A program made the translations under genes and the position numbers. A DNA stretch of 64,000 nt from Panorpa germanica (Eukaryota > Arthropoda > Insecta > Mecoptera > Panorpidae), in NCBI GenBank assembly GCA_963678705.1, contig OY783205.1:4154001-4218000 (forward strand). The letters run 5' to 3'. Of the stretch, positions 1-11,194 are shown in pieces. The notes under the pieces are model-generated. The model had not been told where the DNA came from. It saw only the letters and a program-made list of their open reading frames with translations, and did not search any database. Every line of letters starts with the position of its first letter. Position 1 is the first letter of the stretch.

Positions 1-1800
1 TCTGCTTGTATTGAATTTCCATCGTTACTGCAAACTTTAATGTCTGGCACACACCCTCAATCTAAAAATTGTATTAACAACATTAGGAACCTGTGGGCAA
101 AATTTATCATAGAACACCAGCAGCAAGACCGGCAGATGGAAAACGACCGCAAAAAATCGTAAAATATTAGATCCGGATGAAGCTTTTATCAATAGAATGG
201 CCATAGATGCAAATAAAAAATGCAATGAACAATTATTTAACGATATAGATACACTTTTAAAAAAATGTTAATCCTTAAGCTAATTCGTATAAAATGATGA
301 GGAAAGTGGAAGAAGCAGAACAACGAAAGGCCAGTTTAGAGAAGAGATATTTAGCAGTCGAAATGCGGATTGTGCAAAACATTTGCTATGATATCAGTAT
401 CTATCCTAGAGGCAGTAATCTGTATACTATCAATATTTTAAATGAAAACTGAGATCCAATGATCTATCCTCTCCTGTGTCCAACCGGTGAAAAGGATTGT
501 TCGGAAAACCTGTTAAATGTTACTAAGCTTAAAATAGTAACACATAGACAATGTTATAGTTTTCGGTCAAGATGCACAAATTGATTTAATCCGTATTTAT
601 GTGCTGGTAAATTAACTCAGCAATATATCGTTGATGCTTATTCAAAAATAGAAAGCAATCGGTTAAATGTTATTAGAAATAGGAATAGTCAGAAAGAATT
701 ACGTTTAGAACTATACAGTGGCTTGCTGGATTACGTACAAAATAAAACAAGTAATGAGGGTATGACTGTAGGTCGTATGGTTATTTTACCATCTACTTAT
801 GTTGGAAATACTCGCAATGTCTATAGTTCAAACATTCGGTTCTCCTGATTTATTTATCACAATGACTTGAAATCCGGAATGGCCTGATATTAAAAATAAT
901 TTAAACGAGAATCAAAATGTGGAGCATCGTCCCGATTTAGTTGCTAGGGTGGGAATAAAGGAATTATTAAATGATTAATTAAAAGTAAACATTTTTGGAA
1001 AAGTAGCAGCTATGATGTTTATAGTCGAATTTCGAAAACGTAGGTTGCCCCATATTCATATTTTAATTATTTTAACCAGCGAGTATAAAAGTAGAAATTG
1101 CGAAGCTATTGATAAAATAATAAGTACCGAAATATCAAATATTGAAACGGAATCAGAATTATAGTGTTATTAAAAATAACTAGTAACGTACGTGGGCCCT
1201 GTAGAACAGTCAATCCTAAATCGCCATGTATGACAAATTTCGAATATACTAAGCGTTTTCAGAAAGAATTTGAAGCAGAAACAATACATAATGTTAACGG
1301 CATCCATTGTATAAGCGTCGCGACAACAATTCTAAAATTACATTTTTTGAAAGAGCGGTAAATTTAAAAACGCCGTTGATAACCGCTGGATAGTTCCATA
1401 TAATAAATATTTATCGTATAAATTAAATTGCCATATAAATGTGGCAATAAATATCTATTTAAATATATTTATAAAGGACATGATTGTGCAAATGTTAAAA
1501 TGTCTACGGAAGAACAAACCCAACAAAATTGATACGAAGTTTCTTTTTATTTGGATGCACGGTACATTAGTCCACCAGAAGCCATATGGTGCATTCCATA
1601 TGCAATTTAAAACTTAATCTATCTATTGTTTAGCAGTGCATAAGGAAAATCATCAAAACTTACTTTTCACACCTTCACACCTGGTGAAGAAGAATTAGCA
1701 ATATTAAACCATATTTCATAATTTACTAATAAACGACGAACAAATATTGAAACTGTACCTTTGAAAATGAAAGTTTCAATTCCCAATTAAATAGCTTCTG
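1..1800 (+). pseudogene. Degenerate Helitron Rep-domain remnant
   Basis: Read across frames with many stops and frameshifts, this is the N-terminal half of an animal Helitron replicase (Rep part of RepHel), which nicks DNA for rolling-circle transposition. Recognisable stretches are PLLCPTGEK near 470, QYIVDAYSKIESNRLN near 620, VGRMVILPSTYVG near 765, NPEWPDIKNN near 875, and the HUH pair in LPHIHILIIL, with His codons at 1051 and 1057. Further family sequence, VDNRWIVPYNKYLSYK, follows near 1375. I find no helicase part and no intact tyrosine motif, so it is a dead, 3'-truncated copy whose 5' end lies at or beyond the window edge. The family is clear; the exact limits are not. Confidence 0.8.
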
Positions 1801-2344
1801 GCCTGTTAAAATAATTTTGCATATGTTAAACTATGCATAGTTTAGTAATTAAAATATTAACTATAATTAATGTGAAATTTATCTTACTTCAATTCAAATT
1901 CATAATACATATCTGTAAAAAAGTAATAATAAATTTGGCAGTGTTGTCAAAAGAAGTGTATGATTTATTCATTCTTGGAGTTTATTTTCGATTTAATTAG
2001 AATTTTTCTCTACATTTTTCATTTGAAACGTTGCCGGCTTATAACCTGCATTTATTTAATTACTTTCGTAAATAGGTGTCCTTTTAATATATTTCTTCTT
2101 CCAATAGTTTCAAAAGAGATTTTTTTATATACATGTAGTTTTTAAAAACCGTGTCAACATTTTCCCATAGATAAAAGTTATGGTATGTGGTGAAATTGAG
2201 CCATAAAGTAAAACTCCAGCGAATACAGATCAGATTTAGATCACATACAGAACACACCTAGACAGTTTTATTTAAATTAGTTTTTTTATTTCGCTTTAAG
2301 GAACCAACTTATGCGTAAGATTTATGACATAAATTACAAGAATA
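1801..2344. other. AT-rich stretch without a recognisable gene
   Basis: There is no conserved reading frame, and the short ORF near 1960-2145 has no recognisable motif. It separates the Helitron remnant from the zinc-finger fragment. Confidence 0.5.
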
Positions 2345-2563
2345 TTATTTTAAAGCTAAATGTGTGTTCTTATGCTGCTTTAAAAATGATGGGTATTTAA
2401 ACGTTTTGGTACACTCATTACAAGAATACAAATTCTTTGTTGAATGCACCCGCATATGTTTTATAATATCCACCTTGTCTACAAACGATTGGTTACATTC
2501 TTCACAAATAAAATGTTTCATCTTCGATTTTAATTTTCCACTTTGCAGTTGTTCGTTATTCAA
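2345..2563 (-). CDS. Two-finger C2H2 zinc-finger fragment
   Basis: The minus-strand ORF of 72 residues holds two classical C2H2 fingers. Finger 1 uses C20, C23, H36 and H40; finger 2 uses C48, C51, H64 and H68. The conserved Phe and Leu core positions are present and the linker is STKNLY, a degenerate form of the usual TGEKPY type. Such tandem fingers bind DNA in insect transcription factors. The ORF stops after finger 2 and its first residues run into the 1-kb repeat that starts at about 2566. It may be one exon, or the 3' scrap, of a larger gene. The domain is certain; function and completeness are not. Confidence 0.65.
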   Translation of the reverse strand: MNNEQLQSGKLKSKMKHFICEECNQSFVDKVDIIKHMRVHSTKNLYSCNECTKTFKYPSFLKQHKNTHLALK

Positions 2564-2565
2564 TA

Positions 2566-3590
2566 AAGAAGAAGAGACAAAAATTATTTATAAAACGTAA
2601 ATAATATTTTATTTTTAATTTTATTATTTAATTTTTTATTAAAGGCAAGAATAATTATTTTAAATTCTAAGGAATGATTATAGAAATGTAACAAATTTGG
2701 ATACCTATGAACTATATAAGTTAGAATTTATTGATTCCAATATTTATAAAGACAAAAGTAATTGTTTTAAATTCTGAAAATTGAGTATAAAAATTCATTA
2801 AATTTGAATACTTTATAAACTTCATAAGTTAAATTGATGTTGATGACAATGTTTAAAAGCAAGAGTATAAAATTTTAATAAATTTAAATATCTCATTAAC
2901 TATATAAATTAAAATGATAAAATTTAAAATTCTGATAAAATGACGTACATATGACAGGAAAAATGGTTACGGTACAGTTTTACGCAGAGAAACTGGAAAA
3001 GTAATTGATTATTTCAAGTTGATTAGAAAATGTTTACTTGGTCATCCAAAATCTGATCATGACTGCAGACTTAATTTTATTGGAAGTGCGAATGTTATGG
3101 AGCCATTTGCTGCTGCTCGTTTCATTTCAGAGAGTACTATATTAAGAGATTTAATTAAATTGGATTATTGATTGGATTGATTAATTTTGAGATTGAGCAA
3201 CAAGTAGTTCGCCTTTTATTAAAATTTGACACAAGTCGGGGTGTTACAAATACTCTTTATAAATATGCAAAAGAACACAAAGAATTGAAAAGTGAATCAA
3301 TAGCTTATCTACATCGGTGCTTCAATTATGCAATTTTTCAAAACGCAGGAAATTGCACAGTAATAGCGGATACTTTGAGAAATATTTCAAATCACACTTT
3401 CAATCATCATAACAATTATGATGATTGGTGCAGGTTTGCAAAGAATCCAGGAACTTATGAACACAGGGTTATAAAAGGTGGTTTCCAAAGTGCAAAGTTA
3501 TTTGAAGACTTAAGAACCCTTTTTGATAAATTAGCTAACAACCCCACCAAGTCCACCAAGAGGGTTGGAGGATGAAAGACGGTATATGGA
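2566..3590 (+). repeat. 1.02-kb dispersed repeat, copy 1
   Basis: The sequence from AAGAAGAGACAAAAATTATT through the Mutator-like ORF is repeated nearly base for base at 8766-9785. Differences are small indels and scattered substitutions. The two copies have different left neighbours: a C2H2 fragment here, and a P-element-like 3' end in the other copy. The P-like 3' end is probably the original flank. Confidence 0.85.
2959..3575 (+). pseudogene. Mutator-like transposase fragment, copy 1
   Basis: A first frame (2959-3171) reads NGYGTVLRRETGKVIDYF, then KSDHDCRLNF and a stop after IKLDY. A second ORF (3168-3575, 135 aa) continues with TNTLYKYAKEHKELK, YLHRCFNYAI, NYDDWCRFAKNP and YEHRVIKGGFQSAKLFEDL. 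I recognise this order from the insect Mutator-like transposase domain, a DDE-type cut-and-paste enzyme. The segment that should carry the catalytic Asp region between the two parts is deleted, and the protein is cut off after KSTKR, so the copy is inactive. The family assignment rests on recalled motif order, not on a search. Confidence 0.6.
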
Positions 3591-3732
3591 CGATTAATGA
3601 CAACAGTGTCGTAACAGGTACAATAGAATGAAACAAAAATTTTCAAATATTTACTTTCATGCAAATTTATTATTTATGCAAACACTCAAACATTTATTTC
3701 TGAAGTAATAGAGCAACTTAGTTTTCTAGGAG

Positions 3733-4501
3733 CGCGATTACTACTTATATGGGTTCAGCTTTTTGGTGCGATACGGAAAATATGTCTTCAACTTACCGCC
3801 AGCAATGAAAAAGGTTGACAGAGCTGTCAGTGGCAGGACTGTTCGGCAGCTGGAGAGCAGCATTCGTCACATCAAAGAAAGAGACGCAAATATAAAAAAG
3901 GCGGTTATCATGATTAGGATAAACGACATTAACAATGTAGGTAACCAAATAACTCTGCATTATCTATGCTAAAATATCTATGAATATTTATGATACTATA
4001 TATAATAAAACAATTTCAGAACCTTCACCCAAGGAAATTTAATTGCATTGCCAGCAAACTAAAACAAATACAGGTGGTTTGGCTAACACTGCCAACACCT
4101 CCTAGATTCCTGAATGACCATGAAAAACTAAGGCGGTTAAATATGTACAACAGTTACATTCTTAACTTAGGAAAAACGTATGTTGAGATAATACAACTTA
4201 CATAAAGTAAATCAAATTAACAATGCATAATATTAAAAATAATTTTATTTAATTACAGACGACCATGTAACTGTAGTAGATATACGTCATGTATTCAAAG
4301 AAAACAATGGGGAAGTAAAGATAAACTTATTTGAACGGTAAATATTATAAGGTTTTATCTCACTAACACATTTACCTAATAATAATTAATAATATTTTGA
4401 TTCGAAATTTAAGGTATTACCGTGATGGCAGGACAGACATGTTACATTGGAACATAAGAGGGATCGAAGCAGTGGAAGAAATAATTAAACAATATTTATA
4501 A
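3733..4501 (+). pseudogene. SGNH/GDSL-hydrolase-like multi-exon pseudogene, copy 1
   Basis: Exon-like pieces separated by GT..AG introns read as a small SGNH hydrolase. Exon a (3733-about 3944) contains DYYLYGFSFLVRYGKYV, where the block-I GDS has become GFS, then AVSGRTVRQLESSIRHI and the block-III strand VIMIRINDI, where Gly of GxND has become Arg. Exon b (about 4020-4177) reads WLTLPTPPRFLNDHEKL. Exon c is 4259-4337 (HVTVVDIRHVFKENN). Exon d (4414-4501) ends with DGRTDMLHWNIRGIEAVE, giving the block-V DxxH pair. Such enzymes cleave esters. With the nucleophile region and the Gly altered, this copy is probably inactive. The exon b donor is uncertain. It sits next to MULE-like and Harbinger pieces, and what originally carried it is unknown. 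Confidence 0.6.
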
Positions 4502-4725
4502 TCCTTACTTAATTATATTCTACTGTTTCATATGTTTTATTTAAATACAAATAAATAATTAGCAGTTTCATTTTAAATTTTATTTCCTTTTAGAAGAATA
4601 AGAACAATAAATAAAATAAAATTCCTTTAGAAGAATAAATAAAAATTTTCATAAAATAATTTTTAAATATGCTGGTAACATATAGTATTTTAAATTATGT
4701 CACAATAATGCTCACAGATGACAAT

Positions 4726-4816
4726 GGGCGCGTTCTGGACACTCAACAGTTGAGTAAACCAGGGACAACTTATCACAAAGCGCTAAGTGAGCGGTAAATT
4801 CAGATCCAGAACGCAC
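4726..4816. repeat. Harbinger-associated inverted repeat
   Basis: GGGCGCGTTCTGGA (4726-4739) is mirrored by TCCAGAACGCAC (4805-4816). A perfect small palindrome, ACTCAACAGTTGAGT, lies just inside the left arm. It lies 110 bp upstream of a PIF/Harbinger transposase start, so it is probably the 5' terminal/subterminal region of that element. Confidence 0.5.
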
Positions 4817-4927
4817 TAATATAGCATGTTTGAGTTTAAAAAATATCGAAACTGTCAAAACAAAATTATCATAATTAATATTATCTTATTATATCAATAT
4901 TAATATATTATTATTATCATAATAAAA

Positions 4928-5428
4928 ATGGATACGAATGATATGGATATCGTGTTAAGTGTAGCGTTAGACAGTGGTTTTGATATAAGTGTACTTAGAG
5001 GAATAGTAGAAAATACGTGTATGCCTAAATATTTAGGTGAGGAAGGTATTGAAGAAAATGCAAAAACGGAAAACTTTTTCGAGAAAACAATACCAAAATT
5101 TACAAACGATATGTTTATTGAACATTTTCGAATGTCTCGAGAAAGTTTTGATGTAAGTACAAAAAAAACAAATATATTTCAAGTAAAACACATTTGTTAG
5201 TGGTATTATAAACATAACCACTTTTTTTTTAAGATACTAACCAATATAATTGGAAATACAATTATTGAAAACAAACCTTATGAGCAAGGACCTTTTCCCA
5301 AGAAGATATTATTTTCAGTATGGGTGCTTGCAAAACAAGAAAGTTTCTTATCTACAGGAGACAGATTTGGATTTTCCAAAAGCACTGGGCATGGGATTTT
5401 TGCATATATTATTAAAATACTCTCATAA
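4928..5428 (+). pseudogene. PIF/Harbinger transposase N-terminal fragment, copy 1
   Basis: Exon 1 (4928-5152) starts MDTNDMDIVLSVALDSGFD and ends FIEHFRMSRESFD. A GTAAGT..AAG intron (5153-5233) joins in phase to exon 2 (5234-5428), which reads ILTNIIGNTII, then ILFSVWVLAKQESFLSTGDR and FGFSKSTGHGIFAYIIK. This matches the helix-turn-helix half of HARBI1-like transposases (xxFLATGESFRSLxxxFxxxxSTVxxIV). A stop follows and no DDE domain is present, so it is a 5' piece only. The intact splice signals suggest fairly recent decay. The block at 56640 repeats it. Confidence 0.7.
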
Positions 5429-5755
5429 ATACGCGAAATACGTTCATAAATTTTTCTGTCTGTCATAATTTCTCATGCACGCTTCATGATTACTGAGCAA
5501 ATTAAATTGAATTATTGAGTGATTTGTGCAAATACACGTTTTGTATCCTTTTTTATAATAATCGAGCATCGTTAGTATATTTATTTTGTTACACTGATAG
5601 TTATTATATGTATATATATACTATTTCTATTTTATTTTGAACTAACATCGTATAGTAATAATCATTTCTTTTAATTACTTCTAATCATATTATATTCTAT
5701 AACAGTAAAATTCTATTATTACATCTATTTATTAAAGACATTTATAAACAACAAA
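5429..5755. other. AT-rich spacer after the Harbinger fragment
   Basis: No coding signal is seen. It is repeated after the second Harbinger copy at 57180-57465, so it travels with the block. Confidence 0.5.
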
Positions 5756-6050
5756 ATGAATAAAGAAATTACTAAAATCAATCCATTAAGTATTGCCAAC
5801 GCTTTAACAATCCCTTATCCTGAAGACCCTATAAAAGCGTGTGAATCTATTAAGAGTATTTATTCGGATGTTTGCTGTCTTTTATAGAAAAATGGACTCT
5901 AGTAAAAACCGTGCTCAAAAAACAGCGAACATATTTAGCTAATCGCACAAAAAAATTAATGTAAGCAGTGAAATAGAACGCATTATCAACTCTAAAAACA
6001 ATATTTCCACAGTGAATGACATTTCTAACGATGTTCAGTTATGTTTCTGT
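5756..6050 (+). pseudogene. MULE-like transposase N-terminal module, broken copy
   Basis: It starts MNKEITKINPLSIANALTI and continues PEDPIKACESIKSIYSDVC before stops set in. The same N-terminal module occurs better preserved at 52348-52830 and partly at 26200-26590 and 57467. In those copies it leads towards the zinc-finger and catalytic modules described below. Confidence 0.5.
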
Positions 6051-6063
6051 AGAGCTTATAATT

Positions 6064-6204
6064 TTAAGGTTAACAGAGCAGAGCAGTCCATGGCAGGACT
6101 GCTCAGCAGCTGGAGTCCAGCATTCGTTACATTACAGAAAGTGATTCAAAAATCAAGAAAGCGGTGGTGATGATTGGCATAAACCAATGTATTATTGCCA
6201 ATGT
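6064..6204 (+). pseudogene. SGNH-hydrolase-like exon fragment
   Basis: One exon piece reads GRTAQQLESSIRYI and KKAVVMIGINQ, followed by the donor AAT|GTAAGT. It keeps the block-III GIN but has Gln where the family has Asp. The block-I exon start has been lost at the fusion to the preceding MULE module. Confidence 0.5.
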
Positions 6205-7060
6205 AAGTAAAAAAAATTACTAAAAATATCTATGAATAATTATAATACTATGCATAATAAAATATTTTCAAAACTGTCACACCAGCCACATTCTTAAATT
6301 AGAAAAACTTATATTAAAATAATACAAATTACTTAAAGTAAACCAAATAATAAAATCAGCTAAGTGATGAGGTACTAAAATCGAAGTCATATTACAAGCA
6401 TACAGGCCGACGCGTAACACTACTTTCACTAAAAGAAGCACAACTAATAACACGACAACAGTGTATTATAATATATTGAGAAACACTGGCCAGCTACAAA
6501 AGCCCTCGATGAAGAAAAATCGTACAGGAATTTGGAAGACCGACCCCTTCGAAAAGTTATCCCATCAACACTCCAATCGAGACAATCGAAGAATATTTAG
6601 CCGACAACAATATCGACGTAATGACAGTAACTACGACAAACTAAATATGAAGAGAACAGAAAAATGTATTGTTCTTAATACCAATGGTAAATACAGCAGA
6701 CTGCATTGAGAACTGCTGAAACCACTGAATATACTCGTAGACTAGCAACTGTGAGCAAATCATTTGATCATTTTTGAGGGGTATTATAACCTAAAATATT
6801 ATTATTTGACATGAGTAAATGTGTTATTTGTTTGTGTTATTAAATTGTCGTTTGTCATTTATTTAGACACATTTTTATGAACATGCGTTTCAATAAATCT
6901 TTTCCCGCTTTGCATCTTACGAGTACATTAACAAACCAGTTAATATATAAGTACAGTAAGCAGATGAAAAATATTCCAAAATGTAGGTACCATAACTATC
7001 ATTTTTAATATATGATATTACAATGGTTTAATCTATTTAAATCTATTTTAGAAATATTAA
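6205..7060 (+). other. Unassigned stretch with a short ORF
   Basis: After SGNH intron remnants (to about 6360) there is an 82-codon ORF at 6461-6709 with no motif I can assign. An overlapping frame reads PIETIEEYLADNNIDVMTV, which could be a transposon accessory-protein scrap. From 6780 to 7060 the sequence is AT-rich; RFNKSFPALHLTSTL near 6890 may be an upstream exon of the following P-like gene. Confidence 0.3.
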
Positions 7061-7070
7061 CCCAATAATA

Positions 7071-8795
7071 ATGATGAAAGAGTGGACAAATTTCAGACTG
7101 ATGCAGAGAATTAAAAAGCGGAAAAAACAGCCAATAATATTTATTCAATTTATTGTATCAATATATTGTATTACATTCAATAAATTGTATCAATTTATTG
7201 AAATACTTGTTTGCGACCAAGGTTCTACAAATATTGCCGCAATGAAATACATTAAGAAAGAGAATAGAATGGATGCGCTCAGAAACCAAATCACATATAA
7301 TGATAAATATGGGATAGTCAGCGGTCGACAATTACTGCATACCTTTGATGTGCCACATCTGATGAAAGGAATAAGAAATTCCTTCATCAGTAAAGACATC
7401 CTATTTAAGTTGGATTCGAATGGCACCGAAAAAAGAGCATCCTGGGATAGCATTACAAAACTATACGAAATTGACGTTCAAAAAAATATTCGTGGGGTAC
7501 CCAAACTTACCGAATACCACGTGAGAGCGGGAAAAATAAAGAAAATGAAAGTCAAGTATTGCACCCAGGTGTTCAGCCAACGTGTCGCGTCGATCTTGTC
7601 TGTCTACGTTGACGAAGGTAATTATCAATTGACCCTTACATTTTTCTATTTTTACTTATTATATTTAATTAATAAATATGCCACAATGATATATTTCTGA
7701 ATTTTAGGTTCAGTACGCGTTGGAAAATATGCATCGAGTACTGCCGAACTTCTGCAATTTTTGGACAGTTTATCTAAACTGATTCAGGGCATATAAAATT
7801 TTGGAAAGCTGCAATAAATATGTATTACATAGATAAAGATTACATAGAGAAAGCTATAGATATAGAAATGATATAGATACGGAAAAATATAAAGGATTGG
7901 TGAAAATCCCGTCAATAAATAATTTTATTTCAAGTATAAAAAGTTTTATATGCCTCTGATTTAAATTGAAAAATGATAAGAAATTTGAATACTTTTTAAC
8001 CAGAAGGGTGAACCAGGACCCACTTGAAAATTTTTTCGGTGACATTCGAACATACGGAAGGTTACATACAAGGCCAACACCAAAGGACTTTGAAAGTTCC
8101 TTCAACATGTCTTCAAGACATTCTATTGATGCCAACTGTGAAGAGGACAAATGTGTTGGCCTTGTATCAAATATCAGACATTTATTAAGTCATGCGGAAG
8201 ACAGTGACATTTCAGAAGTTGGGGAGAGTGTTTCGCAAGTGCGTGCAACTGTGCATGAAGTAGCTGGTGCCACAGCAACTCAACTGAATAAAATTTGTAA
8301 CCTAGAAATAGGTTACTTTGCTGGATACGTTTTAAGAAGGTGCTTCACACTTCTTAAGTTGAGCGATTGCGACATCTGCAAAAACACTTTAAGGGCAGAC
8401 TGTCCAACTTGAGTACATAAACTGATCAAAAAAAGAGAATTTAAGGGTCACGAAAATAAAAGTTTAGATTATCCAAATGAACAATTAATAGACTTAATAA
8501 AAAATATTGAATGTACTGTATTTGAATTACTGCCACAAAAGCAAAATCGGGTAGAGAGGAGATTATGCAAACAGTACGGCATGATACAAATTTCACTCTT
8601 TTCGTATGTACAGATCACAGCATAGAGTTAAAAGAGACATTACTTAATTTGTCAGTGAATCTGTACATATATAAATGGGTGAAAGATATTAATCAATTGC
8701 TCTCTGGAAGATTATCGCTTTCATCTTCTATGAAGAGCGATTCTATTAAAGTGGCAGCACAGAAGAAGAGACAAAAATTATTTATAAAACAAATA
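7071..8795 (+). pseudogene. P-element/THAP9-like transposase, decayed copy 1
   Basis: The first ORF (7071-7700) contains LVCDQGSTNIAAMKYIKKE, FDVPHLMKGIRNSFISKDI, VPKLTEYHVRAGKIKKMKV and TQVFSQRVASIL, all diagnostic of P-element/THAP9 transposases (GTP-dependent RNase-H-like cut-and-paste enzymes). An intron with clean borders (7618-7707, GTAATT..TTTTAG) leads in phase to SVRVGKYASSTAELLQFLD. After a degenerate gap, 7966-8412 gives KKFEYFLTRRVNQDPLENFF and the family C-terminus ending DICKNTLRADCPT. A further tail is readable to about 8795, where it fuses to the Mutator-bearing repeat. The N-terminal THAP domain is not present and stops interrupt the middle. Confidence 0.85.
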
Positions 8796-9785
8796 ATATT
8801 TTATTTTTAATTTTATTATTTAATTTTTTATTAAAGGCAAGAATAATTATTTTAAATTCTAAGGAATGGTTATAGAAATGTAACAAATTTGGATACCTAT
8901 GAACTATATAAGTTAGAATTTATTGATTCCAATATTTATAAAGACAAAAGTAATTGTTTTAAATTCTGAAAATTGAGTATAAAAATTCATTAAATTTGAA
9001 TGCTTTATAAACTTCATAAGTTAAATTGATGTTGATGACAATGTTTAAAAGCAAGAGTATAAAATTTTAATAAATTTTAATATCTCATTAACTATATAAA
9101 TTAAAATGATAAAATTTAAAATTCAAAATTCTGATAAAATGACGTAGATATGACAGCAAAAATGGTTACGGTACAGTTTTACGCAGAGAAACTGGAAAAG
9201 TAATTGATTATTTCAATTTGATTAGAAAATTACTTGGTCATCCAAAATCTGATCATGACTGCAGACTTAATTTTATTGGAAGTGCGAATGTTATGGAGCC
9301 ATTTGCTGCTGCTCGTTTCATTTCAGAGAGTACTATATTAAGAGATTTAATTAAATTGGATTATTGATTGGATTGATTAATTTTGAGATTGAGCAACAAG
9401 TAGTTCGCCTTTTATTAAAATTTGACACAAGTCGGGGGGGTGTTACAAATACTCTTTATAAATATGCAAAAGAACACAAAGAATTGAAAAGTGAATCAAT
9501 AGCTTATCTACATCGGTGCTTCAATTATGCAATTTCTCAAAACGCAGGAAATTGCACAGTAATAGCGGATACTTTGAGAAATATTTCAAATCACACTTTC
9601 AATCATCATAACAATTATGACGATTGGTGCAGGTTTGCAAAGAATCCAGGAACTTATGAACACAGGGTTATAAAAGGTGGTTTCCAAAGTGCAAAGTTAT
9701 TTGAAGACTTAAGAACCCTTTTCGATAAATTAGCTAACAACCCCACCAAGTCCACCAAGAGGGTTGGAGGATGAAAGACTGGTAT
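8766..9785 (+). repeat. 1.02-kb dispersed repeat, copy 2
   Basis: It is the direct copy of 2566-3590. Here the left end continues smoothly from the C-terminal tail of the P-like transposase. The right end runs into an unassigned ORF. Confidence 0.85.
9158..9774 (+). pseudogene. Mutator-like transposase fragment, copy 2
   Basis: It has the same organisation as the copy at 2959-3575: a first frame reading YGTVLRRETGKVIDYF, a stop after IKLDY, then a 136-codon ORF (9364-9774). It shares the same internal deletion and 3' truncation, so both copies derive from one already defective source. One extra GGG-run insertion adds a Gly. Confidence 0.6.
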
Positions 9786-10156
9786 ATGGCAATGTTAAAA
9801 AAAACAAAAGTCAAAAGTATGAAATCAGCAAAATGAACTTGATTTCTGATGTAGAACTACCGGAACATGAGCTTTTAATTGCAAGTCGTTATAGTCCTAA
9901 TGCTTTGCTTCTCTCTCATACTAATTTCAGTAAGAAATTTATTGTTATCTGCAGAATATTACAAAATATCTTGTCGAAAATATGTAATGAAATTAATATT
10001 GTGAGAAGTATAAAAAAACAATATATTTTTGATAATATTGATTTGTCTATATTAGTATGTGAAAGACATCCATACATTCCTGACACATGTGTAGCTTTGA
10101 TAATAAAAAATGATGAGACACACGCGGTGCAAAAATATTACGTAACGACACAGTAA
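9764..10156 (+). CDS. Unassigned 130-aa ORF of the repeat family
   Basis: The ORF starts within the end of the Mutator repeat and reads LPEHELLIASRYSPNALLLS, then FIVICRILQNILSKICNEIN and ILVCERHPYIPDTCVALI. The SPNALLLS to ILVCERH part recurs at 11855-12040, where it is fused to an ISL2EU transposase, and its end recurs at 26885-26990. I do not recognise the family. The recurrence at fusion points suggests a transposon-borne coding piece rather than a host gene. Confidence 0.35.
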   Translation: MEDERLVYGNVKKNKSQKYEISKMNLISDVELPEHELLIASRYSPNALLLSHTNFSKKFIVICRILQNILSKICNEINIVRSIKKQYIFDNIDLSILVCERHPYIPDTCVALIIKNDETHAVQKYYVTTQ

Positions 10157-10228
10157 GCGAGATTATTGATGATTAACGTTAGACTGCTGTGTCTTCAGAT
10201 TCGATCTTCGGACCAGAATTCCATTTTC

Positions 10229-10293
10229 TGGGTTTTGGTTATAAATAAAAAGAAATAAAAAAAGCGCCGCGCTTTTTTTTTATACCAAAACCG
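10229..10293. repeat. A/T-arm hairpin with GC core
   Basis: GGTTTTGGTTATAAA (left) and TTTATACCAAAACC (right) are complementary, and the centre AAAAAAAGCG.CCG.CGCTTTTTTT closes a second inverted repeat. The left arm carries about 10 extra bases. It lies just 3' of the unassigned ORF and could be a transposon end or a fold-back remnant. Confidence 0.5.
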
Positions 10294-10299
10294 CCTTTT

Positions 10300-11190
10300 C
10301 TTATAACAAAAAATTTTTTCTCATTCTAAATCTCTTTAAATACATTTACCTTATATTTTTATGAAATTATTTTTTACTATGTTAAATGAAATCCTATTAA
10401 ATGTGATATGAGTATTTAGTATTTAGAAAGAGTAAACAGTAATTAACAGTAAACAATTGTAAGACATATGGAAAATAATACACAACAATAAAGTGATGCA
10501 GTTCTCCGTTAACATTTAAGAAAGAAGCGGGGAATGCAATAAAGAAACATCCTAGACGCGATTTCTATGTCAGATAGTAGTGCGGTAGTTATTGAAATTA
10601 AAAGTAAAATGATTCCATATAAGGAAAAATATAAACGAGATACAAAGAATATTAGGATGGATAGTGAAGCTATTGAAGAAATGATAGTTATTGTAAAATG
10701 AAATATAAAAGTGAAATTGTTGTATAGCATAGTTATTAAAGGATTATAAATTATGTAATACAAAATATTTGTAAAATGTATAATTTGTTAATGACTAATT
10801 ATATAAGTGCTAATGACTATTGATAGTTTATGCACATATAATTTTTCAAACCTTCTGTTTCGCAGAGTATATGTCCACTTAGACTAAATGAAAAGGATAT
10901 ATTGGGGTTCAGCATAAACTTCGTTTAACTGGAGTTAAAGTAAACCTACAGTTAGACATAAGAGAGTAAAACCGAAGTAAGTTAGTTACCGACAAATGTA
11001 TGTCAACCATTTCAAATATGACATGATTATTTCCCCAAAAAGTTGTTTCTAACAGTTTCTTCTAATATTAGAAGTACTAATCCATCTACAGAGGAATATA
11101 TCATTTCAGAGGTAAACAAAAGCAGTCTATATGCGTTATGAAGAAACATTAAAATAAATGAACAATTTTACAAAGTAACATATAACGAGA
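10300..11190. other. Mostly non-coding, with one shared scrap
   Basis: Only short broken frames are seen. A segment at about 10852-10990 (TTTCGCAGAGTATATGTCCA onward to CGACAAATG) is a diverged copy of 12085-12210 and 27005-27120. Confidence 0.45.
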
Positions 11191-11194
11191 GAGC

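Larger units (their letters stand above)
3625..5840 (+). repeat. 2.2-kb block shared with 55355-57545
   Basis: The start of the MULE zinc-finger module, the SGNH exons, the Harbinger fragment and the first codons of the MULE N-terminal module occur in the same order and at high identity in both places. The copies differ by short indels; for example the second copy loses part of the first SGNH exon. They diverge after CCTATAAA at about 5840 / 57545. Confidence 0.85.

Noticed and set aside
37-225. Minus-strand ORF of 62 codons
   Set aside because: It is antisense to the Helitron remnant and has no motif of its own.
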